Source of the DNA: Loxodes magnus
Taxonomy: Eukaryota > Ciliophora > Karyorelictea > Loxodida > Loxodidae
Assembly: GCA_946699065.1 (NCBI GenBank)
Contig: CAMPDV010000107.1
Span: forward strand, 717,019 to 781,018
Direction: 5' to 3'
DNA length: 64,000 nt
A program made the translations under genes and the position numbers. Within the stretch, counting starts at the first letter, position 1. Every line of letters starts with the position of its first letter. Positions 14,201 to 28,482 of this stretch are shown in pieces. The notes below the pieces were generated by a model. That model did no database searches and was not told the DNA's origin. It worked only from the letters and a program-made list of their open reading frames with translations.

Positions 14201-17200
14201 AAAATTAGTTTGACTGAAATTGAATTTTAAGTAAATTAAAATAGGTGTGACTGAAATAGAATTTTAAGTAAATTAAAATCAGTTTGACTGAAATAGAATT
14301 TTAAGTAAATTAAAATAAGTGTGACTGAAATAGAATTTCAAGTAAATTAAAATTAGTTTGACTGAAATAGAATTTTAAGTAAATTAAAATAGGTGTGACT
14401 GAAATAGAATTTTAAGTAAATTAAAATAGGTTTGACTGAAATAGAATTTTAAGTAAATTAAAATCAGTTTGACTGAAATAGAATTTTAAGTAAATTAAAA
14501 TAAGTTTGACTGAAATAGAATTTTAAATAAATTAAAATAAGTTTGACTGAAATAGAATTTCAAGTAAATTAAATAAGTGTGACTGAAATAGAATTTTAAG
14601 TAAATTAAAATAGGTTTGACTGAAATAGAATTTTAAGTAAATTAAAATCAGTTTGACTGAAATAGAATTTTAAGTAAATTAAAATTAGTTTGACTGAAAT
14701 AGAATTTTAAGTAAATTAAAATAAGTGTGACAGAAATAGAATTTTAAGTAAATTAAAATCAGTTTGACTGAAATGAATTTTAAGTAAATTAAAATAGGTG
14801 TGACTGAAATAGTATTTTAAGTATATTAAAATAAGTGTGACTGAAATAGAATTTTAAGTAAATTAAAATTAGTTTGACTGAAATAGAATACAAGTAAATT
14901 AAAAAAAGTTTGACTGAAATAGAATTTTAAGTAAATTGAAATCAGTTTGACTGAAATAGAATTTCAAGTAAATTAAATAAGTGTGACTGAAATAGAATTT
15001 TAAGTAAATTAAAATAAGTGTGACTGAAATAGAATTTTAAGTAAATTAAAATCAGTTTGACTGAAATAGAATTTTAAGTAAATTAAAATAGGTGTGACTG
15101 AAATAGAATTTTAAGTATATTAAAATAAGTGTGACTGAAATAGAATTTCAAGTAAATTAAAATTAGTTTGACTGAAATAGAATTTTAAGTAAATTAAACT
15201 AAATAAGACTGAAATAGAATTTTAAGTAAATTAAAATAGGTGTGACTGAAATAGAAATTTAAGTAAATTAAATAAGTTTGATAGAAATAGAATTTTAAGT
15301 AAATTAAAATAAGTGTGACTGAAATAGAATTTTGAGTAAATTAAAATAAGTTTGACTGAAATAGAATTTTAAGTAAATTAAAATAAGTGTGACTGAAATA
15401 GAATTTTAAGTAAATTAAATAGGTGTGACTGAAATAGAATTTCAAGTAAATTAAAATTAGTTTGACTGAAATTGAATTTTAAGTAAATTAAAATAAGTGT
15501 GACTGAAATAGAATTTTAAGTAAATTAAAATTAGTTTGACTGAAATAGAATTTTAAGTAAATTAAAATCAGTTTGACTGAAATAGAATTTTAAGTAAATT
15601 AAAAAAAGTTTGACTGAAATAGAATTTTAAGTAAATTGAAATCAGTTTGACTGAAATAGAATTTCAAGTAAATTAAATAAGTGTGACTGAAATAGAATTT
15701 TAAGTAAATTAAAATAAGTGTGACTGAAATAGAATTTTAAGTAAATTAAAATCAGTTTGACTGAAATAGAATTTTAAGTAAATTAAAATAGGTGTGACTG
15801 AAATAGAATTTTAAGTATATTAAAATAAGTGTGACTGAAATAGAATTTCAAGTAAATTAAAATTAGTTTGACTGAAATAGAATTTTAAGTAAATTAAAAT
15901 AAGTTTGACTGAAATAGAATTTTAAGTAAATTAAAATCAGTTTGACTGAAATAGAATTTTAAGTAAATTAAAATAGGTGTGACTGAAATAGAATTTTAAG
16001 TAAATTAAAATAAGTGTGACTGAAATAGAATTTTGAGTAAATTAAAATAAGTTTGACTGAAATAGAATTTTAAGTAAATTAAAATAAGTGTGACTGAAAT
16101 AGAATTTTAAGTAAATTAAATAGGTGTGACTGAAATAGAATTTCAAGTAAATTAAAATTAGTTTGACTGAAATTGAATTTTAAGTAAATTAAAATAAGTG
16201 TGACTGAAATAGAATTTTAAGTAAATTAAAATTAGTTTGACTGAAATAGAATTTTAAGTAAATTAAAATAAGTGTGACAGAAATAGAATTTTAAGTATAT
16301 TAAAATAAGTGTGACTGAAATAGAATTTCAAGTAAATTAAAATTAGTTTGACTGAAATAGAATTTTAAGTAAATTAAAATAAGTGTGACAGAAATAGAAT
16401 TTTAAGTAAATTAAAATCAGTTTGACTGAAATAGAATTTTAAGTAAATTAAAATAGGTGTGACTGAAATAGTATTTTAAGTAAATTAAAATTAGTTTGAC
16501 TGAAATAGAATTTTAAGTAAATTAAAATAAGTTTGACTGAAATAGAATTTTAAGTAAATTAAAATCAGTTTGACTGAAATAGAATTTTAAGTAAATTAAA
16601 ATAGGTGTGACTGAAATAGAATTTTAAGTAAATTAAAATAAGTTTGACTGAAATAGAATTTTAAGTAAATTAAACTAAATAAGACTGAAATAGAATTTTA
16701 AGTAAATTAAAATTAGTTTGACTGAAATAGAATTTCAAGTAAATTAAATAAGTTTGACTGAAATAGTATTTCAAGTAAATTAAATAAGTTTGATAGAAAT
16801 AGAATTTTAAGTAAATTAAAATTAGTTTGACTGAAATAGAATTTTAAGTAAATTAAAATAAGTTTGACTGAAATAGTATTTTAAGTAAATTAAAATAGGT
16901 GTGACTGAAATAGAATTTTAAGTAAATTAAATAAGTTTGATAGAAATAGAATTTTAAGTAAATTAAAATAAGTGTGTCTGAAATAGAATTTCAAGTAAAT
17001 TAAATAAGTATGATAGAAATAGAATTTACAGTAAATTAAAATAAGTGTGACAGAAATAGAATTTTAAGTAAATTAAAATCAGTTTGACTGAAATAGAATT
17101 TTAAGTAAATTAAAATAAGTGTGACTGAAATAGAATTTTGAATAAATTAAAATTAGTTTGACTGAAATAGAATTTTGAGTAAATTAAAATTAGTATGACT

Positions 17201-20200
17201 GAAATAGAATTTTAAGTAAATTAAAATAGGTGTGACTGAAATAGAATTTTAAGTAAATTAAAATAAGTTTGATAGAAATAGAATTTTAAGTAAATTAAAA
17301 TAAGTTTGATAGAAATAGAATTTTAAGTAAATTAAAATAAGTTTGACTGAAATAGAATTTTAAGTAAATTAAAATCAGTTTGACTGAAATAGAATTTTAA
17401 GTAAATTAAAATAAATATGACTGAAATAGAAATTTAAGTAAATTAAAATAGGTGTGACTGAAATAGAATTTTAAGTAAATTAAAATCAGTTTGACTGAAA
17501 TAGAATTTTAAGTAAATTAAAATAAGTGTGAATGAAAAAGTATTTTAATTAAATTAAAATCAGTTTGACTGAAATAGAATTTTAAGTAAATTAAACTAAA
17601 TAAGACTGAAATAGAATTTTAAGTAAATTAAAATAGGTGTGACTGAAATAGAATTTTAAGTAAATTAAAATCAGTTTGACTGAAATAGAATTTTAAGTAA
17701 ATTAAACTAAATAAGACTGAAATAGAATTTTAAGTAAATTAAAATAAGTTTGACTGAAATAGAATTTCAAGTAAATTAAATAAGTTTGACTGAAATAGAA
17801 TTTTAAGTAAATTAAAATAAGTTTGACAGAAATAGAATTTTAAGTAAATTAAAATCAGTTTGACTGAAATAGAATTTTAAGTATATTAAAATAAGTGTGA
17901 CTGAAATAGAATTTCAAGTAAATTAAAATTAGTTTGACTGAAATAGAATTTTAATTAAATTAAACTAAATAAGACTGAAATAGAATTTTAAGTAAATTAA
18001 AATAGGTGTGACTGAAATAGAAATTTAAGTAAATTAAATAAGTTTGATAGAAATAGAATTTTAAGTAAATTAAAATAAGTGTGACTGAAATAGAATTTCA
18101 AGTAAATTAAAATTAGTTTGACTGAAATAGAATTTTAAGTAAATTAAAATAGGTGTGACTGAAATAGAATTTTAAGTAAATTAAAATCAGTTTGACTGAA
18201 ATAGAATTTTAAGTAAATTAAAATAAGTGTGACTGAAATAGAATTTCAAGTAAATTAAAATTAGTTTGACTGAAATAGAATTTTAAGTAAATTAAAATAG
18301 GTGTGACTGAAATAGAATTTTAAGTAAATTAAAATAGGTTTGACTGAAATAGAATTTTAAGTAAATTAAAATCAGTTTGACTGAAATAGAATTTTAAGTA
18401 AATTAAAATAAGTTTGACTGAAATAGAATTTTAAATAAATTAAAATAGGTGTGACTGAAATAGAATTTTAAGTAAATTAAATAAGTGTGACTGAAATAGA
18501 ATTTTAAGTAAATTAAAATAGGTTTGACTGAAATAGAATTTTAAGTAAATTAAAATAAGTGTGACAGAAATAGAATTTTAAGTAAATTAAAATCAGTTTG
18601 ACTGAAATAGAATTTTAAGTATATTAAAATAAGTGTGACTGAAATAGAATTTCAAGTAAATTAAAATTAGTTTGACTGAAATAGAATTTTAATTAAATTA
18701 AACTAAATAAGACTGAAATAGAATTTTAAGTAAATTAAAATAGGTGTGACTGAAATAGAAATTTAAGTAAATTAAATAAGTTTGATAGAAATAGAATTTT
18801 AAGTAAATTAAAATAAGTGTGACTGAAATAGAATTTTGAGTAAATTAAAATAAGTTTGACTGAAATAGAATTTTAAGTAAATTAAAATAAGTGTGACTGA
18901 AATAGAATTTTAAGTAAATTAAATAGGTGTGACTGAAATAGAATTTCAAGTAAATTAAAATTAGTTTGACTGAAATTGAATTTTAAGTAAATTAAAATAA
19001 GTGTGACTGAAATAGAATTTTAAGTAAATTAAAATTAGTTTGACTGAAATAGAATTTTAAGTAAATTAAAATAAGTGTGACTGAAATAGAATTTTAAGTA
19101 TATTAAAATAAGTGTGACTGAAATAGAATTTCAAGTAAATTAAAATTAGTTTGACTGAAATAGAATTTTAAGTAAATTAAAATAAGTGTGACAGAAATAG
19201 AATTTTAAGTAAATTAAAATCAGTTTGACTGAAATAGAATTTTAAGTAAATTAAAATCAGTTTGACTGAAATAGTATTTCAAGTAAATTAAATAAGTTTG
19301 ATAGAAATAGAATTTTAAGTAAATTAAAATTAGTTTGACTGAAATAGAATTTTAAGTAAATTAAAATAAGTTTGACTGAAATAGAATTTTAAGTAAATTA
19401 AAATCAGTTTGACTGAAATAGAATTTTAAGTAAATTAAAATAGGTGTGACTGAAATAGAATTTTAAGTAAATTAAAATAAGTTTGACTGAAATAGAATTT
19501 TAAGTAAATTAAACTAAATAAGACTGAAATAGAATTTTAAGTAAATTAAAATTAGTTTGACTGAAATAGAATTTCAAGTAAATTAAATAAGTTTGACTGA
19601 AATAGAATTTTAAGTAAATTAAAATAAGTTTGACTGAAATAGTATTTTAAGTAAATTAAAATAGGTGTGACTGAAATAGAATTTTAAGTAAATTAAAATA
19701 AGTTTGACTGAAATAGAATTTTAAGTAAATTAAAATAAGTTTGACTGAAATAGAATTTTAAGTAAATTAAAATAAGTGTGACTGAAATAGAATTTTAAGT
19801 AAATTAAAATCAGTTTGACTGAAATAGAATTTTAAGTAAATTAAAATAGGTGTGACTGAAATAGAATTTTAAGTATATTAAAATAAGTGTGACTGAAATA
19901 GAATTTCAAGTAAATTAAAATTAGTTTGACTGAAATAGAATTTTAATTAAATTAAACTAAATAAGACTGAAATAGAATTTTAAGTAAATTAAAATAGGTG
20001 TGACTGAAATAGAAATTTAAGTAAATTAAATAAGTTTGATAGAAATAGAATTTTAAGTAAATTAAAATAAGTGTGACTGAAATAGAATTTTGAGTAAATT
20101 AAAATTAGTTTGACTGAAATAGAATTTTAAGTAAATTAAAATAAGTGTGACTGAAATAGAATTTCAAGTAAATTAAATAAGTGTGACTGAAATAGAATTT

Positions 20201-23200
20201 CAAGTAAATTAAAATTAGTTTGACTGAAATTGAATTTTAAGTAAATTAAAATAAGTGTGACTGAAATAGAATTTTAAGTAAATTAAAATCAGTTTGACTG
20301 AAATAGAATTTTAAGTAAATTAAAATAAGTGTGACTGAAATAGAATTTTAAGTATATTAAAATAAGTGTGACTGAAATAGAATTTCAAGTAAATTAAAAT
20401 TAGTTTGACTGAAATAGAATTTTAAGTAAATTAAAATAAGTGTGACAGAAATAGAATTTTAAGTAAATTAAAATCAGTTTGACTGAAATAGAATTTTAAG
20501 TAAATTAAAATAGGTGTGACTGAAATAGTATTTCAAGTAAATTAAATAAGTTTGATAGAAATAGAATTTTAAGTAAATTAAAATTAGTTTGACTGAAATA
20601 GAATTTTAAGTAAATTAAAATAAGTTTGACTGAAATAGAATTTTAAGTAAATTAAAATCAGTTTGACTGAAATAGAATTTTAAGTAAATTAAAATAGGTG
20701 TGACTGAAATAGAATTTTAAGTAAATTAAAATAAGTTTGACTGAAATAGAATTTTAAGTAAATTAAACTAAATAAGACTGAAATAGAATTTTAAGTAAAT
20801 TAAAATTAGTTTGACTGAAATAGAATTTCAAGTAAATTAAATAAGTTTGACTGAAATAGAATTTTAAGTAAATTAAAATAAGTTTGACTGAAATAGTATT
20901 TTAAGTAAATTAAAATAGGTGTGACTGAAATAGAATTTTAAGTAAATTAAAATAAGTTTGACTGAAATAGAATTTTAAGTAAATTAAAATAAGTTTGACT
21001 GAAATAGAATTTTAAGTAAATTAAAATAAGTGTGACTGAAATAGAATTTTAAGTAAATTAAAATCAGTTTGACTGAAATAGAATTTTAAGTAAATTAAAA
21101 TAGGTGTGACTGAAATAGAATTTTAAGTATATTAAAATAAGTGTGACTGAAATAGAATTTCAAGTAAATTAAAATTAGTTTGACTGAAATAGAATTTTAA
21201 TTAAATTAAACTAAATAAGACTGAAATAGAATTTTAAGTAAATTAAAATAGGTGTGACTGAAATAGAAATTTAAGTAAATTAAATAAGTTTGATAGAAAT
21301 AGAATTTTAAGTAAATTAAAATAAGTGTGACTGAAATAGAATTTTGAGTAAATTAAAATTAGTTTGACTGAAATAGAATTTTAAGTAAATTAAAATAAGT
21401 GTGACTGAAATAGAATTTTAAGTAAATTAAATAAGTGTGACTGAAATAGAAATTTAAGTAAATTAAATAAGTTTGACTGAAATAGAATTTTAAGTAAATT
21501 AAAATAAGTGTGACAGAAATAGAATTTTAAGTAAATTAAAATCAGTTTGACTGAAATAGAATTTTAAGTAAATTAAAATAGGTGTGACTGAAATAGAATT
21601 TTAAGTAAATTAAAATAAGTTTGACTGAAATAGAATTTTAAGTAAATTAAACTAAATAAGACTGAAATAGAATTTTAAGTAAATTAAAATAAGTGTGACT
21701 GAAATAGAATTTTACGTAAATTAAAATAAGTTTGACTGAAATAGAATTTTAAGTAAATTAAAATAAGTTTGACTGAAATAGTATTTTAAGTAAATTAAAA
21801 TAGGTGTGACTGAAATAGAATTTTAAGTAAATTAAATAAGTTTGATAGAAATAGAATTTTAAGTAAATTAAAATAAGTGTGACTGAAATAGAATTTTAAG
21901 TAAATTAAATAAGTATGATAGAAATAGAATTTACAGTAAATTAAAATAAATTTGACTGAAATAGAATTTTAAGTAAATTAAAATAGGTGTGACTGAAATA
22001 GTATTTCAAGTAAATTAAATAAGTTTGATAGAAATAGAATTTTAAGTAAATTAAAATAGGTGTGACTGAAATAGAATTTTAAGTAAATTAAAATAAGTTT
22101 GATAGAAATAGAATTTTAAGTAAATTAAAATAAGTTTGACTGAAATAGAATTTTAAGTAAATTAAAATAAATATGACTGAAATAGAAATTTAAGTAAATT
22201 AAAATAGGTGTGACTGAAATAGAATTTTAAGTAAATTAAAATCAGTTTGACTGAAATAGAATTTTAAGTAAATTAAAATAAGTGTGAATGAAAAAGTATT
22301 TTAATTAAATTAAAATCAGTTTGACTGAAATAGAATTTTAAGTAAATTAAAATTAGTTTGACTGAAATAGAATTTTAAGTAAATTAAAATAGGTGTGACT
22401 GAAATAGAATTTTAAGTAAATTAAAATTAGTTTGACTGAAATAGAATTTTAAGTAAATTAAAATAAGTTTGATAGAAATAGAATTTTAAGTAAATTAAAA
22501 TAAGTTTGACTGAAATAGAATTTTAAGTAAATTAAATAAGTGTGACTGAAATAGAATTTTAAGTAAATTAAAATAAGTTTGACTGAAAAAGTATTTTAAT
22601 TAAATTAAACAAAATAAGACTGAAATAGAATTTTAAGTAAATTAAAATAAGTTTGACTGAAATAGAATTTTAAGTAAATTAAAATTAGTTTGACTGAAAT
22701 AGAATTTTAAGTAAATTAAATAAGTTTGATAGAAATAGAATTTTAAGTATATTAAAATAAGTGTGACTGAAATAGAATTTCAAGTAAATTAAATAAGTAT
22801 GATAGAAATAGAATTTACAGTAAATTAAAATAAGAATGATAGAAATAAAATTTTAAGTAAATTAAAATTAGTTTGACTGAAATAGAATTTTAAGTAAATT
22901 AAATAAGTTTGATAGAAATAGAATTTTAAGTAAATTAAAATAAGTGTGACTGAAATAGAATTTCAAGTAAATTAAAATTAGTTTGACTGAAATAGAATTT
23001 TAAGTAAATTAAAATAAGTTTGACTGAAATAGAATTTTAAGTAAATTAAAATAGGTTTGACTGAAATAGAATTTTAAGTAAATTAAAATAAGTTTGACTG
23101 AAATAGAATTTTAAGTAAATTAAAATAAGTTTGACTGAAATAGAATTTTAAATAAATTAAAATAGGTGTGACTGAAATAGTATTTTAAGTAAATTAAATA

Positions 23201-26200
23201 AGTGTGACTGAAATAGAATTTCAAGTAAATTAAAATAGGTTTGACTGAAATAGAATTTTAAGTAAATTAAAATAAGTTTGACTGAAATAGAATTTTAAGT
23301 AAATTAAAATAGGTTTGACTGAAATAGAATTTTAAGTAAATTAAAATCAGTTTGACTGAAATAGAATTTTAAGTAAATTAAAATAAGTGTGACTGAAATA
23401 GAATTTCAAGTAAATTAAAATTAGTTTGACTGAAATAGAATTTTAAGTAAATTAAAATAAGTTTGACTGAAATAGAATTTTAAGTAAATTAAAATAGGTT
23501 TGACTGAAATAGAATTTTAAGTAAATTAAAATCAGTTTGACTGAAATAGAATTTTAAGTAAATTAAAATTAGTTTGACTGAAATTGAATTTTAAATAAAT
23601 TAAAATAGGTGTGACTGAAATAGTATTTTAAGTAAATTAAATAAGTGTGACTGAAATAGAATTTTAAGTAAATTAAAATAAGTGTGACTGAAATAGAATT
23701 TCAAGTAAACTAAAATAAGTTTGACTGAAATAGAATTTTAAGTAAATTAAAATAGGTGTGACTGAAATAGAATTTTAAGTAAATTAAATAAGTTTGATAG
23801 AAATAGAATTTTAAGTAAATTAAAATAAGTGTGACTGAAATAGAATTTCAAGTAAATTAAATAAGTATGATAGAAATAGAATTTACAGTAAATTAAAATA
23901 AATTTGACTGAAATAGAATTTTAAGTAAATTAAAATAGGTGTGACTGAAATAGTATTTCAAGTAAATTAAATAAGTTTGATAGAAATAGAATTTTAAGTA
24001 AATTAAAATAGGTGTGACTGAAATAGAATTTTAAGTAAATTAAAATAAGTTTGATAGAAATAGAATTTTAAGTAAATTAAAATAAGTTTGACTGAAATAG
24101 AATTTTAAGTAAATTAAAATAAATATGACTGAAATAGAAATTTAAGTAAATTAAAATAGGTGTGACTGAAATAGAATTTTAAGTAAATTAAAATCAGTTT
24201 GACTGAAATAGAATTTTAAGTAAATTAAAATAAGTGTGAATGAAAAAGTATTTTAATTAAATTAAAATCAGTTTGACTGAAATAGAATTTTAAGTAAATT
24301 AAAATAAGTTTGACAGAAATAGAATTTTAAGTAAATTAAAATAAGTTTGACTGAAATAGGATTTTAAGTAAATTTAAAATAAGTATGACAGAAATAGAAT
24401 TTTAAGTAAATTAAAATAGGTGTGACTGAAATAGAATTTCAAGCAAATTAAAATAAGTGTGACTGAAATAGAATTTCAAGTAAATTAAAATCAGTTTGAT
24501 AGAAATAGTATTTCAAGTAAATTAAATAAGTTTGATAGAAATAGAATTTTAAGTAAATTAAAATTAGTTTGACTGAAATAGAATTTTAAGTAAATTAAAA
24601 TAAGTTTGACTGAAATAGAATTTTAAGTAAATTAAAATTAGTTTGACTGAAATAGAATTTTAAGTAAATTAAATAAGTTTGATAGAAATAGAATTTTAAG
24701 TATATTAAAATAAGTGTGACTGAAATAGAATTTCAAGTAAATTAAATAAGTATGATAGAAATAGAATTTACAGTAAATTAAAATAAGAATGATAGAAATA
24801 AAATTTTAAGTAAATTAAAATTAGTTTGACTGAAATAGAATTTTAAGTAAATTAAATAAGTTTGATAGAAATAGAATTTTAAGTAAATTAAAATAAGTGT
24901 GACTGAAATAGAATTTCAAGTAAATTAAATAAGTATGATAGAAATAGAATTTACAGTAAATTAAAATAAGAATGATAGAAATAGAATTTTAAGTAAATTA
25001 AAATTAGTTTGACTGAAATTGAATTTTAAGTAAATTAAAATAGGTGTGACTGAAATAGAATTTTAAGTAAATTAAAATCAGTTTGACTGAAATAGAATTT
25101 TAAGTAAATTAAAATAAGTGTGACTGAAATAGAATTTCAAGTAAATTAAAATTAGTTTGACTGAAATAGAATTTTAAGTAAATTAAAATAAGTTTGACTG
25201 AAATAGAATTTTAAGTAAATTAAAATAGGTTTGACTGAAATAGAATTTTAAGTAAATTAAAATCAGTTTGACTGAAATAGAATTTTAAGTAAATTAAAAT
25301 AAGTTTGACTGAAATAGAATTTTAAATAAATTAAAATAGGTGTGACTGAAATAGTATTTTAATTAAATTAAATAAGTGTGACTGAAATAGAATTTTAAGT
25401 AATCTAAAATAAGTTTGACTGAAATAGAATTTTAAGTAAATTAAATTAAATATGACTGAAATAGAATTTGAGTAAATTAAAATAAGTTTGACTGAAATAG
25501 AATTTTAAGTAAATTAAAATAAGTTTGACTGAAATAGAATTTTAAGTAAATTAAAATAAGTGTGACTGAAATAGAAATTTAAGTAAATTCAAATAAGTTT
25601 GACTGAAATAGAATTTTAAGTAAATAATATAAGTTTGACTGAAATAGAATTTTAAGTAAATAATATAAGTTTGACTGAAATAGAATTTTAAGTAAATTAA
25701 AATAGGTGTGACTGAAATAGAATTTTAAGTAAATTAAAATAAGTTTGACTGAAATAGAATTTTAAGTAAATTAAACTAAATAAGACTGAAATAGAATTTT
25801 AAGTAAATTAAAATAAGTGTGACTGAAATAGAATTTTACGTAAATTAAAATAAGTTTGACTGAAATAGAATTTTAAGTAAATTAAAATAAGTTTGACTGA
25901 AATAGTATTTTAAGTAAATTAAAATCAGTTTGACTGAAATAGAATTTTAAATAAATTAAAATAAGTGTGACTGAAAAAGTATTTTAATTAAATTAAAATT
26001 AGTTTGACTGAAATAGAATTTTAAGTAAATTAAAATAAGTTTGACTGAAATAGAATTTTAAGTAAATTAAAATAAGTGTGACTGAAATAGAATTTTAAAT
26101 AAATTAAAATAGGTGTGACTGAAATAGAATTTTAAGTAAATTAAATAAGTTTGATAGAAATAGAATTTTAATTAAATTAAAATAGGTGTGACTGAAATAG

Positions 26201-28482
26201 AATTTTAAGTAAATTTAAAATAAGTATGACTGAAATAGAATTTTAAGTAAATTAAAATAGGTGTGACTTAAATAGTATTTCAAGTAAATTAAATAAGTTT
26301 GATAGAAATAGAATTTTAAGTAAATTAGAATAAGTTTGACTGAAAAAGTATTTTAATTAAATTAAACTAAATAAGACTGAAATAGAATTTTAAGTAAATT
26401 AAAATAAGTGTGACTGAAATAGAATTTTAAATAAATTAAAATCAGTTTGACTGAAATAGAATTTTAAGTAAATTAAAATAAGTTTGACTGAAATAGAATT
26501 TTAAGTAAATTAAAATAAGTTTGACTGAAATAGGATTTTAAGTAAATTTAAAATAAGTATGACAGAAATAGAATTTTAAGTAAATTAAAATAGGTGTGAC
26601 TGAAATAGAATTTCAAGCAAATTAAAATAAGTGTGACTGAAATAGAATTTTAAGAAAATCAAAATAAGTTTGATAGAAATAGTATTTCAAGTAAATTAAA
26701 TAAGTTTGATAGAAATAGAATTTTAAGTAAATTAAAATTAGTTTGACTGAAATAGAATTTTAAGTAAATTAAAATAAGTGTGACTGAAATAGAATTTTAA
26801 GTAATCTAAAATAAGTTTGACTGAAATAGAATTTTAAGTAAATTAAAATAAGTGTGACTGAAATAGAATTTTAAATAAATTAAAATCAGTTTGACTGAAA
26901 TAGAATTTTAAGTAAATTAAAATAAGTTTGACTGAAATAGAATTTTAAGTAAATTAAAATAAGTTTGACTGAAATAGGATTTTAAGTAAATTTAAAATAA
27001 GTATGACAGAAATAGAATTTTAAGTAAATTAAAATAGGTGTGACTGAAATAGAATTTCAAGCAAATTAAAATAAGTGTGACTGAAATATAATTTTAAGTA
27101 AATTAAAATAGGTGTGACTGAAATAGAATTTTAAGTAAATTAAAATCAGTTTGACTGAAATAGAATTTTAAGTAAATTAAAATAAGTTTGACTGAAATAG
27201 AATTTTAAGTAAATTAAAATAAGTGTGACTGAAATAGAATTTTAAGTAATCTAAAATAAGTTTGACTGAAATAGAATTTTAAGTAAATTAAATTAAATAT
27301 GACTGAAATAGAATTTGAGTAAATTAAAATAAGTTTGACTGAAATAGAATTTTAAGTAAATTAAAATAAGTTTGACTGAAATAGAATTTTAAGTAAATTA
27401 AAATAAGTGTGACTGAAATAGAAATTTAAGTAAATTCAAATAAGTTTGACTGAAATAGAATTTTAAGTAAATAATATAAGTTTGACTGAAATAGAATTTT
27501 AAGTAAATCAAAATAGGTGTGACTGAAATAGTATTTCAAGTAAATTAAAATTAGTTTGACTGAAATAGAATTTTAAGTAAATTAAAATAAGTATGAATGA
27601 AAAAGTATTTTAATTAAATTAAAATAAGTGTGACTGAAATAGAATTTTAAGTAAATTAAAATCAGTTTGACTGAAATAGAATTTTAAGTAAATTAAAATA
27701 GGTTTGACTGAAATAGAATTTAAAGTAAATTAAAATAGGTGTGACTGAAATAGAATTTTAAGTAAATTAAAATAAGTGTGACTGAAATTGAATTTTAAGT
27801 AAATTAAAATAAGTTTGATAGAACTAGAATTTTAAGTAAATTAAAATAAGTGTGACTGAAATAGAATTTTAAGTAAATTAAAATTAGTTTGACTGAAATA
27901 GAATTTTAAGTAAATTAAAATAAGTGTGACTGAAAAAGTATTTTAATTAAATTAAACTAAATAAGACTGAAATAGAATTTTAAGTAAATTAAAATAAGTG
28001 TGACTGAAATAGAATTTTAAGTAAATTAATATAAGTTTGACTGAAATAGAATTTTAAGTAAATCAAAATAAATATGACTGAAATAGAATTTTAAGTAAAT
28101 TAAAATAAGTGTGACTGAAAAAGTATTTTAATTAAATTAAACTAAATAAGACTGAAATAGAATTTTGAGTAAATTAAAATTATTTTGACTGAAATAGAAT
28201 TTTAAGTAAATTAAAATTAGTTTGACTGAAATAGAATTTTAAGTAAATTAAAATAAGTGTGACTGAAATAGAATTTTGAGTAAATTAAAATCAGTTTGAC
28301 TGAAATAGAATTTTAAGTAAATTAAAATAAGTGTGACTGAAATAGAATTTTAAGTAAATTAAAATAGGTGTGACTGAAATAGAATTTTAAGTAAATCAAA
28401 ATAAATATGACTGAAATAGAATTTTAAGTAAATTAAAATAAGTTTGACTGAAATAGAATTTTGAGTAAATTAAAATAAGTGT

